DNA of 9,048 bases from positions 1 through 9,048 of the forward strand of contig JADLDQ010000027.1 of the NCBI GenBank assembly GCA_020846575.1, read 5' to 3'. This document shows positions 1-7,381 of this stretch, in pieces. The stretch's first letter is position 1; every line of letters begins with the position of its first letter. This stretch comes from Burkholderiales bacterium (lineage in GTDB: Bacteria > Pseudomonadota > Gammaproteobacteria > Burkholderiales > SG8-39). The notes under the pieces are model-generated. The model saw nothing but the letters and a program-made list of their open reading frames with translations, had not been told where the DNA came from and did no database searches. Both the position numbers and the translations under genes were made by a program.

Positions 1-1044
1 CGCGAGCTGATCGCCTGCATCACGGTCGCGCACGAACTCGCCTGGCGCCTGTACACGGCGATGTCCGCGTATACCTCGACCTACATCGAGAAGGCGACCT
101 CGCCCGATGTATTCGGCAACGGCAACGAGGGCGTGCTCGGGGCGGCGCTGGGCGCGGGGCGCCTGCTCGGCCTGGACGCGGGCAGGCTCGCCAACGCGCT
201 GGGGCTGGCCGCTTACTTCTGCTCGCTGCCCACCGGCAAGGACTGGCACGATGCGAGACCGCCCAAGCCCATGATCAAGTACGCGCCCAGCGGGTGGCTG
301 TGTCAGGCGGCGGTCACGGCGGCGCTGCTCGCCGAGGAGGGGTGCACCGGCAACACCTCGGTCCTCGATGCGCCGCACGGCTTCTGGAAGTTCTACGGCG
401 CCGCCCACTGGAATTCGGAGTCGGTGCTGCACGAACTGGGCAGGGTGTGGCTGTCGGCGGATTTCCAGTTCAAGCCCTACGCCTGCTGCCGCTTCTTCCA
501 CGCCCAGCTCGATTGCTTCCTGGACATCCTGCGCTCGCACGAGCTCGAGCCGGCGGAAATCGATTCGGTCGAGGCGCTGGGCATGCCGTTCGCGGCGAAT
601 CCCGACCCGATGAGCGTGGTCAGCCAGAGCGATGCCCAGTTCAGCCTGCCGTTCAACCTCGCGGCGGCCGCGTACCGGGTCCCGTTCGGTCCGGCCTGGC
701 AGGACCTATCGGTACGGGCGGACCCGCGCCTGCACGCCTTCATGAAGAAGGTCACCGTCGGCATCGATCCCAAGGCGCAGGCCGCCAAGCGAGAGGACCG
801 GCGGGCATGGGCCGCACGCGTCACGGTCGTCGCGAAGGGGCGCACGCACGTGCGCGAGACGCGCTACGCGCGCGGAACGCCCGTGGCGGGTTTCGACATG
901 AGCGACGAGGAGCTCTCCGAGAAGTTCAGGAACGGCGCGGCGCCCTTTCTCACCGACAGCCGGCTGGAGGGCGTACTCGAGCAGCTCTGGCATCTGGACG
1001 AGCAGGGCGATGTCGGCCGACTCATGGAAGCGTTGACGTTCTGA
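1..1044 (+). CDS. MmgE/PrpD family protein, 5'-truncated by window edge
   Basis: The reading frame is open from base 1, so the gene begins outside the window. 347 codons plus stop are present; the family is usually about 450 residues, so roughly the first 100 are missing. Seen: the block ending in AARLLGLD-like sequence (here GAGRLLGLDAGRLANALGLA), a lysine at 277-279 followed by YAPSG and AALLAEEGCTG, the GF after VLDAPH, and KPYACCRFFH with its histidine at 499-501. These match the MmgE/PrpD fold of 2-methylcitrate dehydratase, cis-aconitate decarboxylase and iminodisuccinate epimerase. Two histidines usual in the family appear replaced, by F at 112-114 and P at 286-288, so the reaction may differ. 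The protein has no membrane segment and is presumably cytoplasmic. It ends 12 bases before the binding-protein gene. The ATG at 61 is internal. Family call is firm; substrate unknown. Confidence 0.9.
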   Translation, partial: RELIACITVAHELAWRLYTAMSAYTSTYIEKATSPDVFGNGNEGVLGAALGAGRLLGLDAGRLANALGLAAYFCSLPTGKDWHDARPPKPMIKYAPSGWLCQAAVTAALLAEEGCTGNTSVLDAPHGFWKFYGAAHWNSESVLHELGRVWLSADFQFKPYACCRFFHAQLDCFLDILRSHELEPAEIDSVEALGMPFAANPDPMSVVSQSDAQFSLPFNLAAAAYRVPFGPAWQDLSVRADPRLHAFMKKVTVGIDPKAQAAKREDRRAWAARVTVVAKGRTHVRETRYARGTPVAGFDMSDEELSEKFRNGAAPFLTDSRLEGVLEQLWHLDEQGDVGRLMEALTF

Positions 1045-1046
1045 TC

Positions 1047-1050
1047 GGAG
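1047..1050 (+). promoter_or_regulatory. Shine-Dalgarno GGAG for the binding-protein gene
   Basis: GGAG lies six bases before the ATG at 1057, inside the 12-base gap after the MmgE/PrpD stop codon. It supports this start and suggests translation within the same transcript as the upstream gene. Confidence 0.6.
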
Positions 1051-1056
1051 CGACTC

Positions 1057-2127
1057 ATGTCGATTTCGTTTCCCCGCCGCAAGGACCTCACGCCGCGCCG
1101 CCGCCCGGCCGGAGCGCTCGGCGCCGCGGCGCTCTCGATCGCCTGCCTTTCGCTTGCGGTGCCGGGGCATGCCGGGGCCCAGGCGGGCGCGCCGGAGTCG
1201 CTCGTCAAGGCGGCGCGCGCGGAGGGCGGCGCCTTCATGCTCTATTCCTCTTCCAACGAGGGTTTGAGCCGCGCGCTGCTCGCGGAGTTCGAGAAGGAAT
1301 ACCGGATCAAGGGAAGCTACCTGCGGCTCGCCCAGACGCCGCTGGTGCAGCGCTTCGCCACCGAGTTCGACGCGAAGCGCAACCAGGCCGACGTGTTCAG
1401 CGTCAGCTCGCCGGTCCCCTTCGAGACCAATCCCCAGTGGTTTTCCCCCCTCAACCGGGAGGCCGTTCCCAACCTTGCCGCCTGGCCGTCGCGCTGGGTC
1501 GCGAAGAACGCGTTCACCTGGACCACCGACATCATCGTGCTCCACTACAACACGGACCAGGTGCCACAGGCCGCGGCGCCCAGGAAGTGGAGCGAGGTCA
1601 TCGACCCCCGGTGGAAGGGCAAGATCCTGCTCACCGATCCGCGCGTCGCCGACAACTACATGGGCTGGCTCGACGGGCTGGCGAAGCGCTTCGGCGCCGA
1701 TTTCCTGAGGAAGATCGCCGCCCAGGATGTCAAGCTGACGCAGAGCGGCGCCTCCGGCGTGCAGATGATCGCGGCGGGCGCGTACGCCATGAACTTCCCC
1801 ACCTTCCCGGATTTCGCGACCCAGCTAATGGCGAAGAAAGCGCCGATTGCGACGCAGAACATGGACGAGCCGATGCTGGTGTCGCTTCGGGTCATCGGCA
1901 TGGTGTCGAGCGCTCCCCACCCCAACACGGCGCGCCTGTACCTCAACTGGCTGCTGTCCGAGAACGGCATTCGCGCCGCGTGCCGGCTCGGGCGCGTGTC
2001 GGTGGCCGGTGATCCGGACGGCAAGCTCGGGTGCACGCCTGTCAGGAACCCGGAGCCGCTCAATGACGCGATCAGCCCGCAACGGGAACAGGAACTGCTG
2101 CGCTCGATCGGCGTGGGCGGCAAGTAG
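1057..2127 (+). CDS. ABC transporter periplasmic substrate-binding protein (Fe3+-type/family 1)
   Basis: This 356-residue protein should capture the substrate in the periplasm and deliver it to the permease encoded at 4271. The N-terminus is a signal peptide: an arginine-rich n-region (RRKDLTPRRR), a hydrophobic stretch at about residues 18-36, and likely cleavage near HAGAQA (39-43). Cys30 sits in a poor lipobox (SIAC), so lipoprotein anchoring is possible but doubtful. Family signs are FMLYSSSNEG (60-69), the PRKWSEVIDPRWKGKI block and LLTDPRVADN, with NTARLYLNWLLSENG near the C-terminus. This is the AfuA/FbpA-like extracellular solute-binding fold. Where FbpA carries the iron-binding Tyr-Tyr pair, this protein reads MNFPTFPDF (245-253), and Asn67 stands where FbpA has His9. 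Iron is therefore unlikely, and an organic anion fits the neighbours better. Start at 1057 is supported by GGAG. Confidence 0.9.
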   Translation: MSISFPRRKDLTPRRRPAGALGAAALSIACLSLAVPGHAGAQAGAPESLVKAARAEGGAFMLYSSSNEGLSRALLAEFEKEYRIKGSYLRLAQTPLVQRFATEFDAKRNQADVFSVSSPVPFETNPQWFSPLNREAVPNLAAWPSRWVAKNAFTWTTDIIVLHYNTDQVPQAAAPRKWSEVIDPRWKGKILLTDPRVADNYMGWLDGLAKRFGADFLRKIAAQDVKLTQSGASGVQMIAAGAYAMNFPTFPDFATQLMAKKAPIATQNMDEPMLVSLRVIGMVSSAPHPNTARLYLNWLLSENGIRAACRLGRVSVAGDPDGKLGCTPVRNPEPLNDAISPQREQELLRSIGVGGK

Positions 2128-2132
2128 GGCGG

Positions 2133-2151
2133 GCCGCGCACTGGCCGCGGC
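2133..2151 (+). other. GC hairpin in the gap after the binding-protein gene
   Basis: Arms GCCGCG (2133-2138) and CGCGGC (2146-2151) pair perfectly around a 7-base loop, directly after the stop of the binding-protein gene. There is no T-run, so it is not a classical terminator. It could act as a 3' mRNA stabiliser that allows more binding protein than downstream products, a common arrangement for ABC importers. Six-base GC arms can arise by chance at this composition. Confidence 0.35.
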
Positions 2152-2152
2152 G

Positions 2153-2167
2153 TCCTGAGAATCAGGA
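2153..2167 (+). other. Perfect 6-bp stem-loop upstream of the crotonase gene
   Basis: TCCTGA (2153-2158) and TCAGGA (2162-2167) form a perfect stem with a GAA loop, beginning one base after the preceding GC hairpin. The tandem pair fills most of the 66-base gap. No T-run follows; instead there is a purine-rich Shine-Dalgarno region (AAGAAGGAAG, 2177-2186). A role in transcript processing or stability is inferred only. Confidence 0.35.
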
Positions 2168-2193
2168 TCGAACCGGAAGAAGGAAGTCCAGAC

Positions 2194-3024
2194 GTGAGCG
2201 AATCAAAGACGGCGTCCGCCTATCGTCACCCGCTGCCCGAATTGGAATTCGTGCGCTACCGTGTCGAGGATCGCATCGCCTACATCATGCTCGACCGGCC
2301 GGACAAGCTCAATGCCATGAGCGATAAGGTGGTCGGTGAAGTCCGCCTCGCGTTCCAGCACTTCGACCTCGACCCCGACGCCTTCGTCGCGATCGTGCAC
2401 GGTGCGGGCCGCGCCTTCACCAGCGGCGCCGACGTGCGCCAGCGCCAGCTGCGCCCGCGCGAGGAGCTGGAGTCCTTCGGCCTGTGGTCGCCCGAAACCC
2501 GCCGCCGCGATCTGTTCTTCGACTTCGTCAACTGGAAGCCGATCATCGCCGCCGCGCACGGCTACGTCATGGGCATGGGCGTGGGCCTGTGCCTTTCCTG
2601 CGACCTGGTGATCGCGGCCGCCTCGACGCAGTTCCAAGTCACCGAGGTGGGCCGCGGGCTGCACGGCTCGACGCTGTGGGCGCTGCTGCGCTATCGCGGG
2701 GCGGGCGCCTTCGCCGACGAGATCGGCCTCACCGGGCGCATGTTCACCGGCGAGGAGGCCGCGCAGCGCGGGATCATCACGCGCGCCACGCCCGACGGCC
2801 AGCACATGAGCGTGGCGGAGGATTTCGCGCGCCAGATCCTGAAGAACCCGCCGCTGGCGGTGCGCGCGGGCGTGCGCTCGCGGCGGCTGTACCTGCTGGA
2901 GAACCAGCGCCTGTCCTTCATCCTGACCGAGCACAGTCCCGCGCTGCACCTGACGCGCGATTTCCACGAGGCGGCCAAGGCGTTCGTCGACAAACGCCCG
3001 CCGCCGCGCTTCGAGGGACGCTAG
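2194..3024 (+). CDS. Enoyl-CoA hydratase/isomerase (crotonase) family protein
   Basis: A 276-residue cytoplasmic crotonase acting on a CoA thioester. The start is GTG, preceded by AGGA at 2181-2184 with nine bases of spacing. Family marks are LDRPDKLNAMS (33-43), the first oxyanion-hole segment GAGRAFTSGAD (70-80), and the second segment HGYVMGMGVGL (122-132) followed by CDLVIAA. A typical LTGRMFTGEEAAQRGI helix sits near 179-204. Compared with rat hydratase, the position of catalytic Glu144 is Gly131, whereas the Glu164 equivalent, Glu151, is kept in QVTEVGRG. A single acidic residue is seen in enoyl-CoA isomerases and several other crotonases, so simple 2-enoyl-CoA hydration is not assured. 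The gene lies between the binding protein and the ATPase of one transporter, which ties it to processing of the imported compound. Family is certain; reaction is not. Confidence 0.93.
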   Translation: MSESKTASAYRHPLPELEFVRYRVEDRIAYIMLDRPDKLNAMSDKVVGEVRLAFQHFDLDPDAFVAIVHGAGRAFTSGADVRQRQLRPREELESFGLWSPETRRRDLFFDFVNWKPIIAAAHGYVMGMGVGLCLSCDLVIAAASTQFQVTEVGRGLHGSTLWALLRYRGAGAFADEIGLTGRMFTGEEAAQRGIITRATPDGQHMSVAEDFARQILKNPPLAVRAGVRSRRLYLLENQRLSFILTEHSPALHLTRDFHEAAKAFVDKRPPPRFEGR

Positions 3025-3040
3025 GTCGCGGCCGGACGCC

Positions 3041-3061
3041 CGGGCGGGTTTGCGCCGCCCG
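3041..3061 (+). other. GC-rich hairpin between crotonase and ABC ATPase genes
   Basis: CGGGCGG (3041-3047) and CCGCCCG (3055-3061) form a perfect 7-bp stem with loop GTTTGCG. It ends 19 bases before the ATPase ATG. No T-run follows, so full termination is unlikely; partial attenuation, RNA stabilisation or reduced translation of the ATPase are possible. High GC makes a chance origin plausible. Confidence 0.4.
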
Positions 3062-3080
3062 CAGCGCGGCTCCCCTTTCC

Positions 3081-4265
3081 ATGGAGACTTCGCACGCCGC
3101 ACCCGATGCCGGGGATCATGCGGGCGAGGGCCGCGGCCTCGCCCTGGCCGTGCGCGTCGACGGCCTGGCGAAGTCCTACCGCAGCGGCGGGCATCCGCCC
3201 GTGCCGGCGGTGGACGGCGTGGACCTCGGTGTGCGTGTGGGCGAGCTGCTGGTGCTGCTCGGTCCCAGCGGCTGCGGCAAGACCACGCTGTTGCGCTGCA
3301 TCGCCGGCCTGGAGACCCCCGACGCGGGCGAGATTCTCATCGGCGGGCGCCGCGTGTTCTCCGCCGCGAACCGCGTCGGCCTGCCGCCGGAGGAGCGGCG
3401 CATCGGCATGATGTTCCAGTCGTACGCGCTGTGGCCGCACATGACGGTGTTCGAGAACGTCGCCTACCCGCTCACCTCGCTCTCGCGCGAGGCGCGCCGG
3501 GACGTGCGGGCGAAAGTGCAGGACGTGCTCTCCCGGCTGGGGGTGGCCGGCTTCGACCATCGCTACCCGAGCGAGCTGAGCGGCGGCCAGCAGCAGCGCG
3601 TGGCGCTGGCGCGCGCCCTGGTCGCGTCGCCCTCGGTGATCCTGTTCGACGAGCCCCTCTCGAACGTCGATGCGCGGGTGCGGCGGCGCCTGCGGGCGCA
3701 GTTGCGGGAACTGAAGCAGCAGACGCGCTTTGCCGGGATCTACGTGACCCACGACCAGGAAGAGGCGATGGAACTCGCCGACACCCTGGCCGTCATGGAT
3801 CACGGCAGGATCCGGCAGATCGCGCCGGGCCGCGAAGTCTACAACCGCCCGGCCTCGCTCTATGTCGCCGGGTTCGTGGGAGAGATCAACCGCTGGGCGG
3901 GGCAGGTCGAGGCGGTCGAGGGCTCGAGCGCTCAGGTGTCCACCGGCCTGGGCACGCTGCGGCTGGCGCTGGAGCGGGCCGGCGTCGGACCCGGCGACCA
4001 AGGCTGGGTCGTCATCCGCCCCGAACGGGTGAAGCTGCTGCGCGCAGGCGCGCCGGGCGTCCCGGCCGAGGACGAGCCGCGCTTGCGCGGCACGGTGCGC
4101 GAGTCGACCCACTTCGGCGCGCGCTGTGAAGTCCTGGTCGACGTATCGGGGCAGCAGGTGATGGTCTGGATGTTCGACGTGGACTCGTCCTGCAGTTACC
4201 CCGAGCCGGGCGAAACCGTCGAGGTGCTTCCCGAAAGCGCGAGCCTGCGATGGCTGCCGGAGTAA
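3081..4265 (+). CDS. ABC transporter ATP-binding protein (Fe3+/spermidine/phosphonate-type)
   Basis: A 394-residue ATPase that powers import at the inner membrane with the permease just downstream. In order: Walker A GPSGCGKTT (61-69), Q-loop MFQSYALWPH (Gln113), signature LSGGQQQ (166-172), Walker B VILFDE (186-191), D-loop SNVD (194-197) and H-loop His224 in YVTHDQEEAM. All catalytic motifs are intact. Residues from about 285 form a TOBE-like C-terminal region (the VVIRPERVKLLR block), as in FbpC, PotA and PhnT. SYALWPHMTVFENVAYPL is typical of this subfamily. The ATG at 3081 is the natural start, but no clear Shine-Dalgarno precedes it and a hairpin lies just upstream, so the first 20 or so residues are less certain; a GTG at 3150 is an alternative. 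The stop lies five bases before the preferred permease start, implying translational coupling. Confidence 0.95.
   Translation: METSHAAPDAGDHAGEGRGLALAVRVDGLAKSYRSGGHPPVPAVDGVDLGVRVGELLVLLGPSGCGKTTLLRCIAGLETPDAGEILIGGRRVFSAANRVGLPPEERRIGMMFQSYALWPHMTVFENVAYPLTSLSREARRDVRAKVQDVLSRLGVAGFDHRYPSELSGGQQQRVALARALVASPSVILFDEPLSNVDARVRRRLRAQLRELKQQTRFAGIYVTHDQEEAMELADTLAVMDHGRIRQIAPGREVYNRPASLYVAGFVGEINRWAGQVEAVEGSSAQVSTGLGTLRLALERAGVGPGDQGWVVIRPERVKLLRAGAPGVPAEDEPRLRGTVRESTHFGARCEVLVDVSGQQVMVWMFDVDSSCSYPEPGETVEVLPESASLRWLPE
4259..4262 (+). promoter_or_regulatory. Shine-Dalgarno GGAG that decides the permease start
   Basis: GGAG within the last codons of the ATPase gene lies eight bases before ATG 4271. 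The earlier in-frame ATG at 4250 has no comparable site, so 4271 is preferred. The site overlaps the ATPase reading frame, which fits coupled synthesis of the two subunits. Confidence 0.6.
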
Positions 4266-4270
4266 GCCCG

Positions 4271-5989
4271 ATGCAGCCGGTGCGGGCGTGGATTGCGCGC
4301 TCGCCCTTCGCGCTCGCCGTCGCGGTCCTGACGCTGGGCATGCTGGCGCTCATCTTCGTGCCGATCGCGGCGATCTTCGTGAAGGCGATTTTTCCGGAGG
4401 GGCAACCGGCGAGCGATCTGTGGATCGCCACCTTCGGTGCGCCGGACCTGCTGGCTGCGGCGCGCAATACCGCGTTCATCGCCCTGGCGACGACGGCAAT
4501 CGCGGTGCCGATCGGCGTTTTCTTCGCCTGGCTGGTCGAACGCACCGACGCCCGCTGGGGCGCGCTGTCGCGCCTGCTGCCGGTGATACCGCTGCTGCTG
4601 CCGCCCGTGGCCCTGTCCATCGGCTGGCTGTTCCTCGCCGACCCGCGCGCCGGATTCCTGGCGAGTCCGGTGCTCGCCGCATTGCGCGCCATCGGATTGG
4701 ACCTGGACGCCTCGAGTCTCGCCATCCAGAGCTGGCCGGGGCTCGTGTTCCTCTATGTGCTGTTCAACGTTCCGCACGTGTACGTGGTCGCGGCCGCCGC
4801 CTTCAGCACGCTCGACCCGTCGCTGGAGGAGGCCGCGCGCGTGTTCGGCAAGGGGCGCCTGGCGTGCTTCGCCGGGGTCTCGGTGCCCGCCATCCGCCAT
4901 GCCGTGGGCTCCTCGGCGCTGCTGTGCGTCATCTCCTCGCTCGGCCTGTACTCGATCCCGGCCCTGCTCGGCACGGCGGCGCGCATCGACGTGCTCTCGG
5001 TGTACATGTACCGGCTGCTCCATTTCGCCTATCCGCCCAGGATCGGGCAGGCGGTGATCCTGGGCTTCGCCCTGGTGGTGCTGATCGGCCTGATCTGGCT
5101 CCTGCAGCGGCGCATCGCCGCGCAGGCCGGACACGCGCAGATCGGCGGGATGGGGATCCGGCCCAATCGGATCGCGCTCGGGGGATGGCGCTGGCCGGCG
5201 CGCGCGCTGCTCCTGGTCTATGTCGCGCTGACCTCGGTGCTGCCGCTCGCCGCCTTGTTCCTGGTGTCGCTGCAGCCGTTCTGGACCCCCGCGATCCGGC
5301 CGGCCGATCTTTCCTGGGGAAACTATGCCGACTTCGCCGCCGAGCCCCAGGCGCGCGCCTCGATCATGAACAGCGCGGTGCTCGCGGTGCTGACGACCAC
5401 CGTGGTGGTGCTGGTGAGCGGCATCCTGGCCATCCACGCGAAGAACCTGGGCGGCATGCGCGAGAAATCGCTGGGACTCGCCACCAAGATCCCGTCGGCG
5501 ATCCCGCACATCGTGTTCGCGATCGGCGTGCTGGTCGTGTTCGGTTTCGCGCCTTTCGATCTGAGCGGCACCTGGCTGATCCTGTTCCTCGCCTACCTGG
5601 CGGTGTACTTCCCGCAGGCGTCGATCGCCGCCGAGTCGGCGGTGCAGCAGGTGGGGAACCAGCTGGTCGAGGCTTCGCGCGTGTTCGGCGCGCGCCCCGG
5701 CCGCACCTTCCGGACGGTGCAGCTTCCGCTGATACTGCCCGGCCTCGCCGCGGGCTGGGCGCTCATCTTCACGCTGGTGGTCGGGGAGCTGAACGCCGCG
5801 GCGATCCTCTCCGGGCCGCGCAACCCGGTGATCGGCTACCTGATCCTCTCCCTGTTCGACAACGGCACCTACTCCCAGCTCGCCGCGCTCGGCAGCATCA
5901 TCGGCGTGGTCTCGGGGATCACCGTGTCGGCGGCGCTGCTGTTCGCACGACCGAGATTCGACCAGACGGCGCGCTTCGGGGGGAATTGA
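4271..5989 (+). CDS. ABC transporter permease, two fused permease domains (FbpB-like)
   Basis: A 572-residue inner-membrane protein forming the translocation pore of the importer. Two binding-protein-dependent permease domains are fused in one chain: the first about residues 10-280, the second about 308-560. Hydrophobic segments occur near 13-40, 64-90, 104-122, 157-178, 211-233, 260-278, 311-334, 366-388, 408-426, 434-448, 490-510 and 536-558, about 12 in all. Each half has an EAA loop that docks on the ATPase: EEAARVFGKGRLACFAGVSVP begins at 186, and VEASRVFGARPGRTFRTVQLP at about 466. This architecture is that of ferric-iron FbpB and some phosphonate and putative organic-anion systems. Starting at 4250 would add seven residues and overlap the ATPase gene by 16 bases. 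A single gene encoding both halves explains why no second permease is present. Confidence 0.95.
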   Translation: MQPVRAWIARSPFALAVAVLTLGMLALIFVPIAAIFVKAIFPEGQPASDLWIATFGAPDLLAAARNTAFIALATTAIAVPIGVFFAWLVERTDARWGALSRLLPVIPLLLPPVALSIGWLFLADPRAGFLASPVLAALRAIGLDLDASSLAIQSWPGLVFLYVLFNVPHVYVVAAAAFSTLDPSLEEAARVFGKGRLACFAGVSVPAIRHAVGSSALLCVISSLGLYSIPALLGTAARIDVLSVYMYRLLHFAYPPRIGQAVILGFALVVLIGLIWLLQRRIAAQAGHAQIGGMGIRPNRIALGGWRWPARALLLVYVALTSVLPLAALFLVSLQPFWTPAIRPADLSWGNYADFAAEPQARASIMNSAVLAVLTTTVVVLVSGILAIHAKNLGGMREKSLGLATKIPSAIPHIVFAIGVLVVFGFAPFDLSGTWLILFLAYLAVYFPQASIAAESAVQQVGNQLVEASRVFGARPGRTFRTVQLPLILPGLAAGWALIFTLVVGELNAAAILSGPRNPVIGYLILSLFDNGTYSQLAALGSIIGVVSGITVSAALLFARPRFDQTARFGGN

Positions 5990-5994
5990 GCGCG

Positions 5995-6013
5995 CGCCGC
6001 CACGCGGGCGGCG
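5995..6013 (+). other. GC-rich hairpin between permease and CoA-transferase genes
   Basis: CGCCGCC (5995-6001) and GGCGGCG (6007-6013) pair perfectly around ACGCG, six bases after the permease stop. No T-run follows. It separates the transporter genes from the CoA-transferase gene, so it could act as a weak or factor-dependent terminator or a 3' stabiliser. Its ending 13 bases before the Shine-Dalgarno GGGAGAGG (6027-6034) leaves the next gene translatable. Confidence 0.4.
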
Positions 6014-6036
6014 TCGCGGGTACGTCGGGAGAGGTC

Positions 6037-7260
6037 ATGACAGGAGACGTCGCGGAGAACACCGGGAGCCGCCAGCCGCTCACCGGCGTGGTGGTGCTGG
6101 ACACCACCACCGTGATCGGCGGGCCGATCATGGGAGCGCTGCTCGCCGATTTCGGCGCGCGCGTCATCAAGGTGGAGCAGCCCGGCAAGGGGGACGACGG
6201 GCGCAAGCTCGGCCGCTCGGGCAAGGGCACCTACTGGAAGTTCATGGCGCGCAACAAGGAGTGCGTGACCTGCAACCTCTCCTGCGAGGAGGGGCGCGCC
6301 CTGTTCCGCCGGCTCGCGGTCCGCGCCGACGTGGTGCTGGCGAGCTTCCGGCCCGGGACGCTGGAGGAATGGGGTCTGGGCTATGACGAGCTCGCGGCGC
6401 TCAACCCGCGCATCATCCTGCTGCAGCTCTCGGGTTTCGGCCAAACCGGGCCCTACGCGCGCCGTCCCGGCTACGGCGCGCTCGCCGAGGCGATGAGCGG
6501 GTTGATCTATCTCACCGGCGAAGCCGACACCAAGCCTTTCCTGCCGGGCGCGCCGGTCGCGGACCCGATGGCCGCCGCCATGGGCGCCTACGCCGTGATG
6601 CTCGCGCTGCGCCAGCGCGACAGCGGACCGCAGCCGGGTCGCGGCCAGGCGATCGACATGAGTCTGTACGACCCGCTGCTCTACGTCATGGGGTCCTACA
6701 TCACCGAGACCGGCTGCTCGGGCGTGTCGCCTGGTCGCGGCGACCAGTTGGGCAAGCGCATCCTGCGCGATGTCGCGGGCACGCGCGACGGCGGCTGGGT
6801 GGTGTTCTCGGTGATCTCGGGCGCCCTGATCGCCAGGGTCGACCGGTTCCTGCGCTCGCGCGGCGCGGCGCTGTCGGGCAACGGCGAGTACACCACCGGC
6901 ACGCCGACCGAGCACTTCGTCGAGGTCGGCGGCGCGCTGAAGCAGTGGATCGGGAGCGTCGAGCGCTCGCAGGCGCTGTCGGAGCTGGAAGCGGCCGGCG
7001 TGCCGGTCGCCCCGGTGTACAGCATCGGCGACATGTTCGAGGACGAGCACTTCAGGGCGCGCGGGGATTTCGTCAGCGTCCTGGACGAGGAGCTGGGGGA
7101 GCTGCGCATGCCGCGCTCGCCCTTCAAGCTCGGCGATGGCGCCGCAAGGGTCCGCCACCCCGGCCGCAAGCTGGGTGCGGACAACCGCGGCGTGTACCAG
7201 GACTGGCTCGGCATGAGCGCCGAGGAGCTGCGCGGGCTCGCCCAGAGGGGGACCGTCTGA
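6037..7260 (+). CDS. CaiB/BaiF family (family III) CoA transferase
   Basis: A 407-residue cytoplasmic enzyme expected to move CoA from a donor thioester onto a carboxylic acid, activating it for further metabolism. Family III marks are seen in order: VVVLDTTTVIGGPIMGALLADFGARVIKVE (18-47), RNKECVTCNLSCEEGRALF (72-90), a RADVVLASFRPGTLEEWGLGYDEL block (96-119), LLQLSGFGQTGPYARRPGYG, VADPMAA, and GRGQAIDMSLYDPLL. Asp212 in that last segment aligns with the catalytic aspartate of formyl-CoA transferase (Asp169), so the enzyme looks active. The C-terminal part has GVPVAPVYSIGDMFEDEHF, also typical. Length is normal for the family. The start ATG at 6037 is preceded by GGGAGAGG (6027-6034). Sequence does not identify the acid; relatives use carnitine, oxalate, malate, itaconate, benzylsuccinate and bile acids. 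It is the likely activation step for the compound imported by the upstream transporter. Confidence 0.94.
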   Translation: MTGDVAENTGSRQPLTGVVVLDTTTVIGGPIMGALLADFGARVIKVEQPGKGDDGRKLGRSGKGTYWKFMARNKECVTCNLSCEEGRALFRRLAVRADVVLASFRPGTLEEWGLGYDELAALNPRIILLQLSGFGQTGPYARRPGYGALAEAMSGLIYLTGEADTKPFLPGAPVADPMAAAMGAYAVMLALRQRDSGPQPGRGQAIDMSLYDPLLYVMGSYITETGCSGVSPGRGDQLGKRILRDVAGTRDGGWVVFSVISGALIARVDRFLRSRGAALSGNGEYTTGTPTEHFVEVGGALKQWIGSVERSQALSELEAAGVPVAPVYSIGDMFEDEHFRARGDFVSVLDEELGELRMPRSPFKLGDGAARVRHPGRKLGADNRGVYQDWLGMSAEELRGLAQRGTV

Positions 7261-7381
7261 GCGGGTGGCGCCATGCGCGGCGAACCCCGTGCGAGCCGGC
7301 GCTTGCGGAGGGCAATGCCTGCGGGCGCGGCCCGGCCATGAAGTGTGAGCGGCGTTTCCCGGGTCGACTGCCGCCGTTATC

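Noticed and set aside
1057..5989. Ferric iron uptake operon (FbpABC/AfuABC)
   Set aside because: Overall architecture fits, but the binding-protein iron ligands are not seen, I find no Fur-box-like AT-rich site in the gaps, and the neighbours are CoA-pathway enzymes.
4288..7260. A 990-codon open frame on the plus strand spanning permease and CoA-transferase genes
   Set aside because: Only the part from 6037 encodes a recognisable protein (the CoA transferase). The upstream part is arginine/alanine-rich shadow translation of the permease gene, which is in another frame with clear membrane segments.
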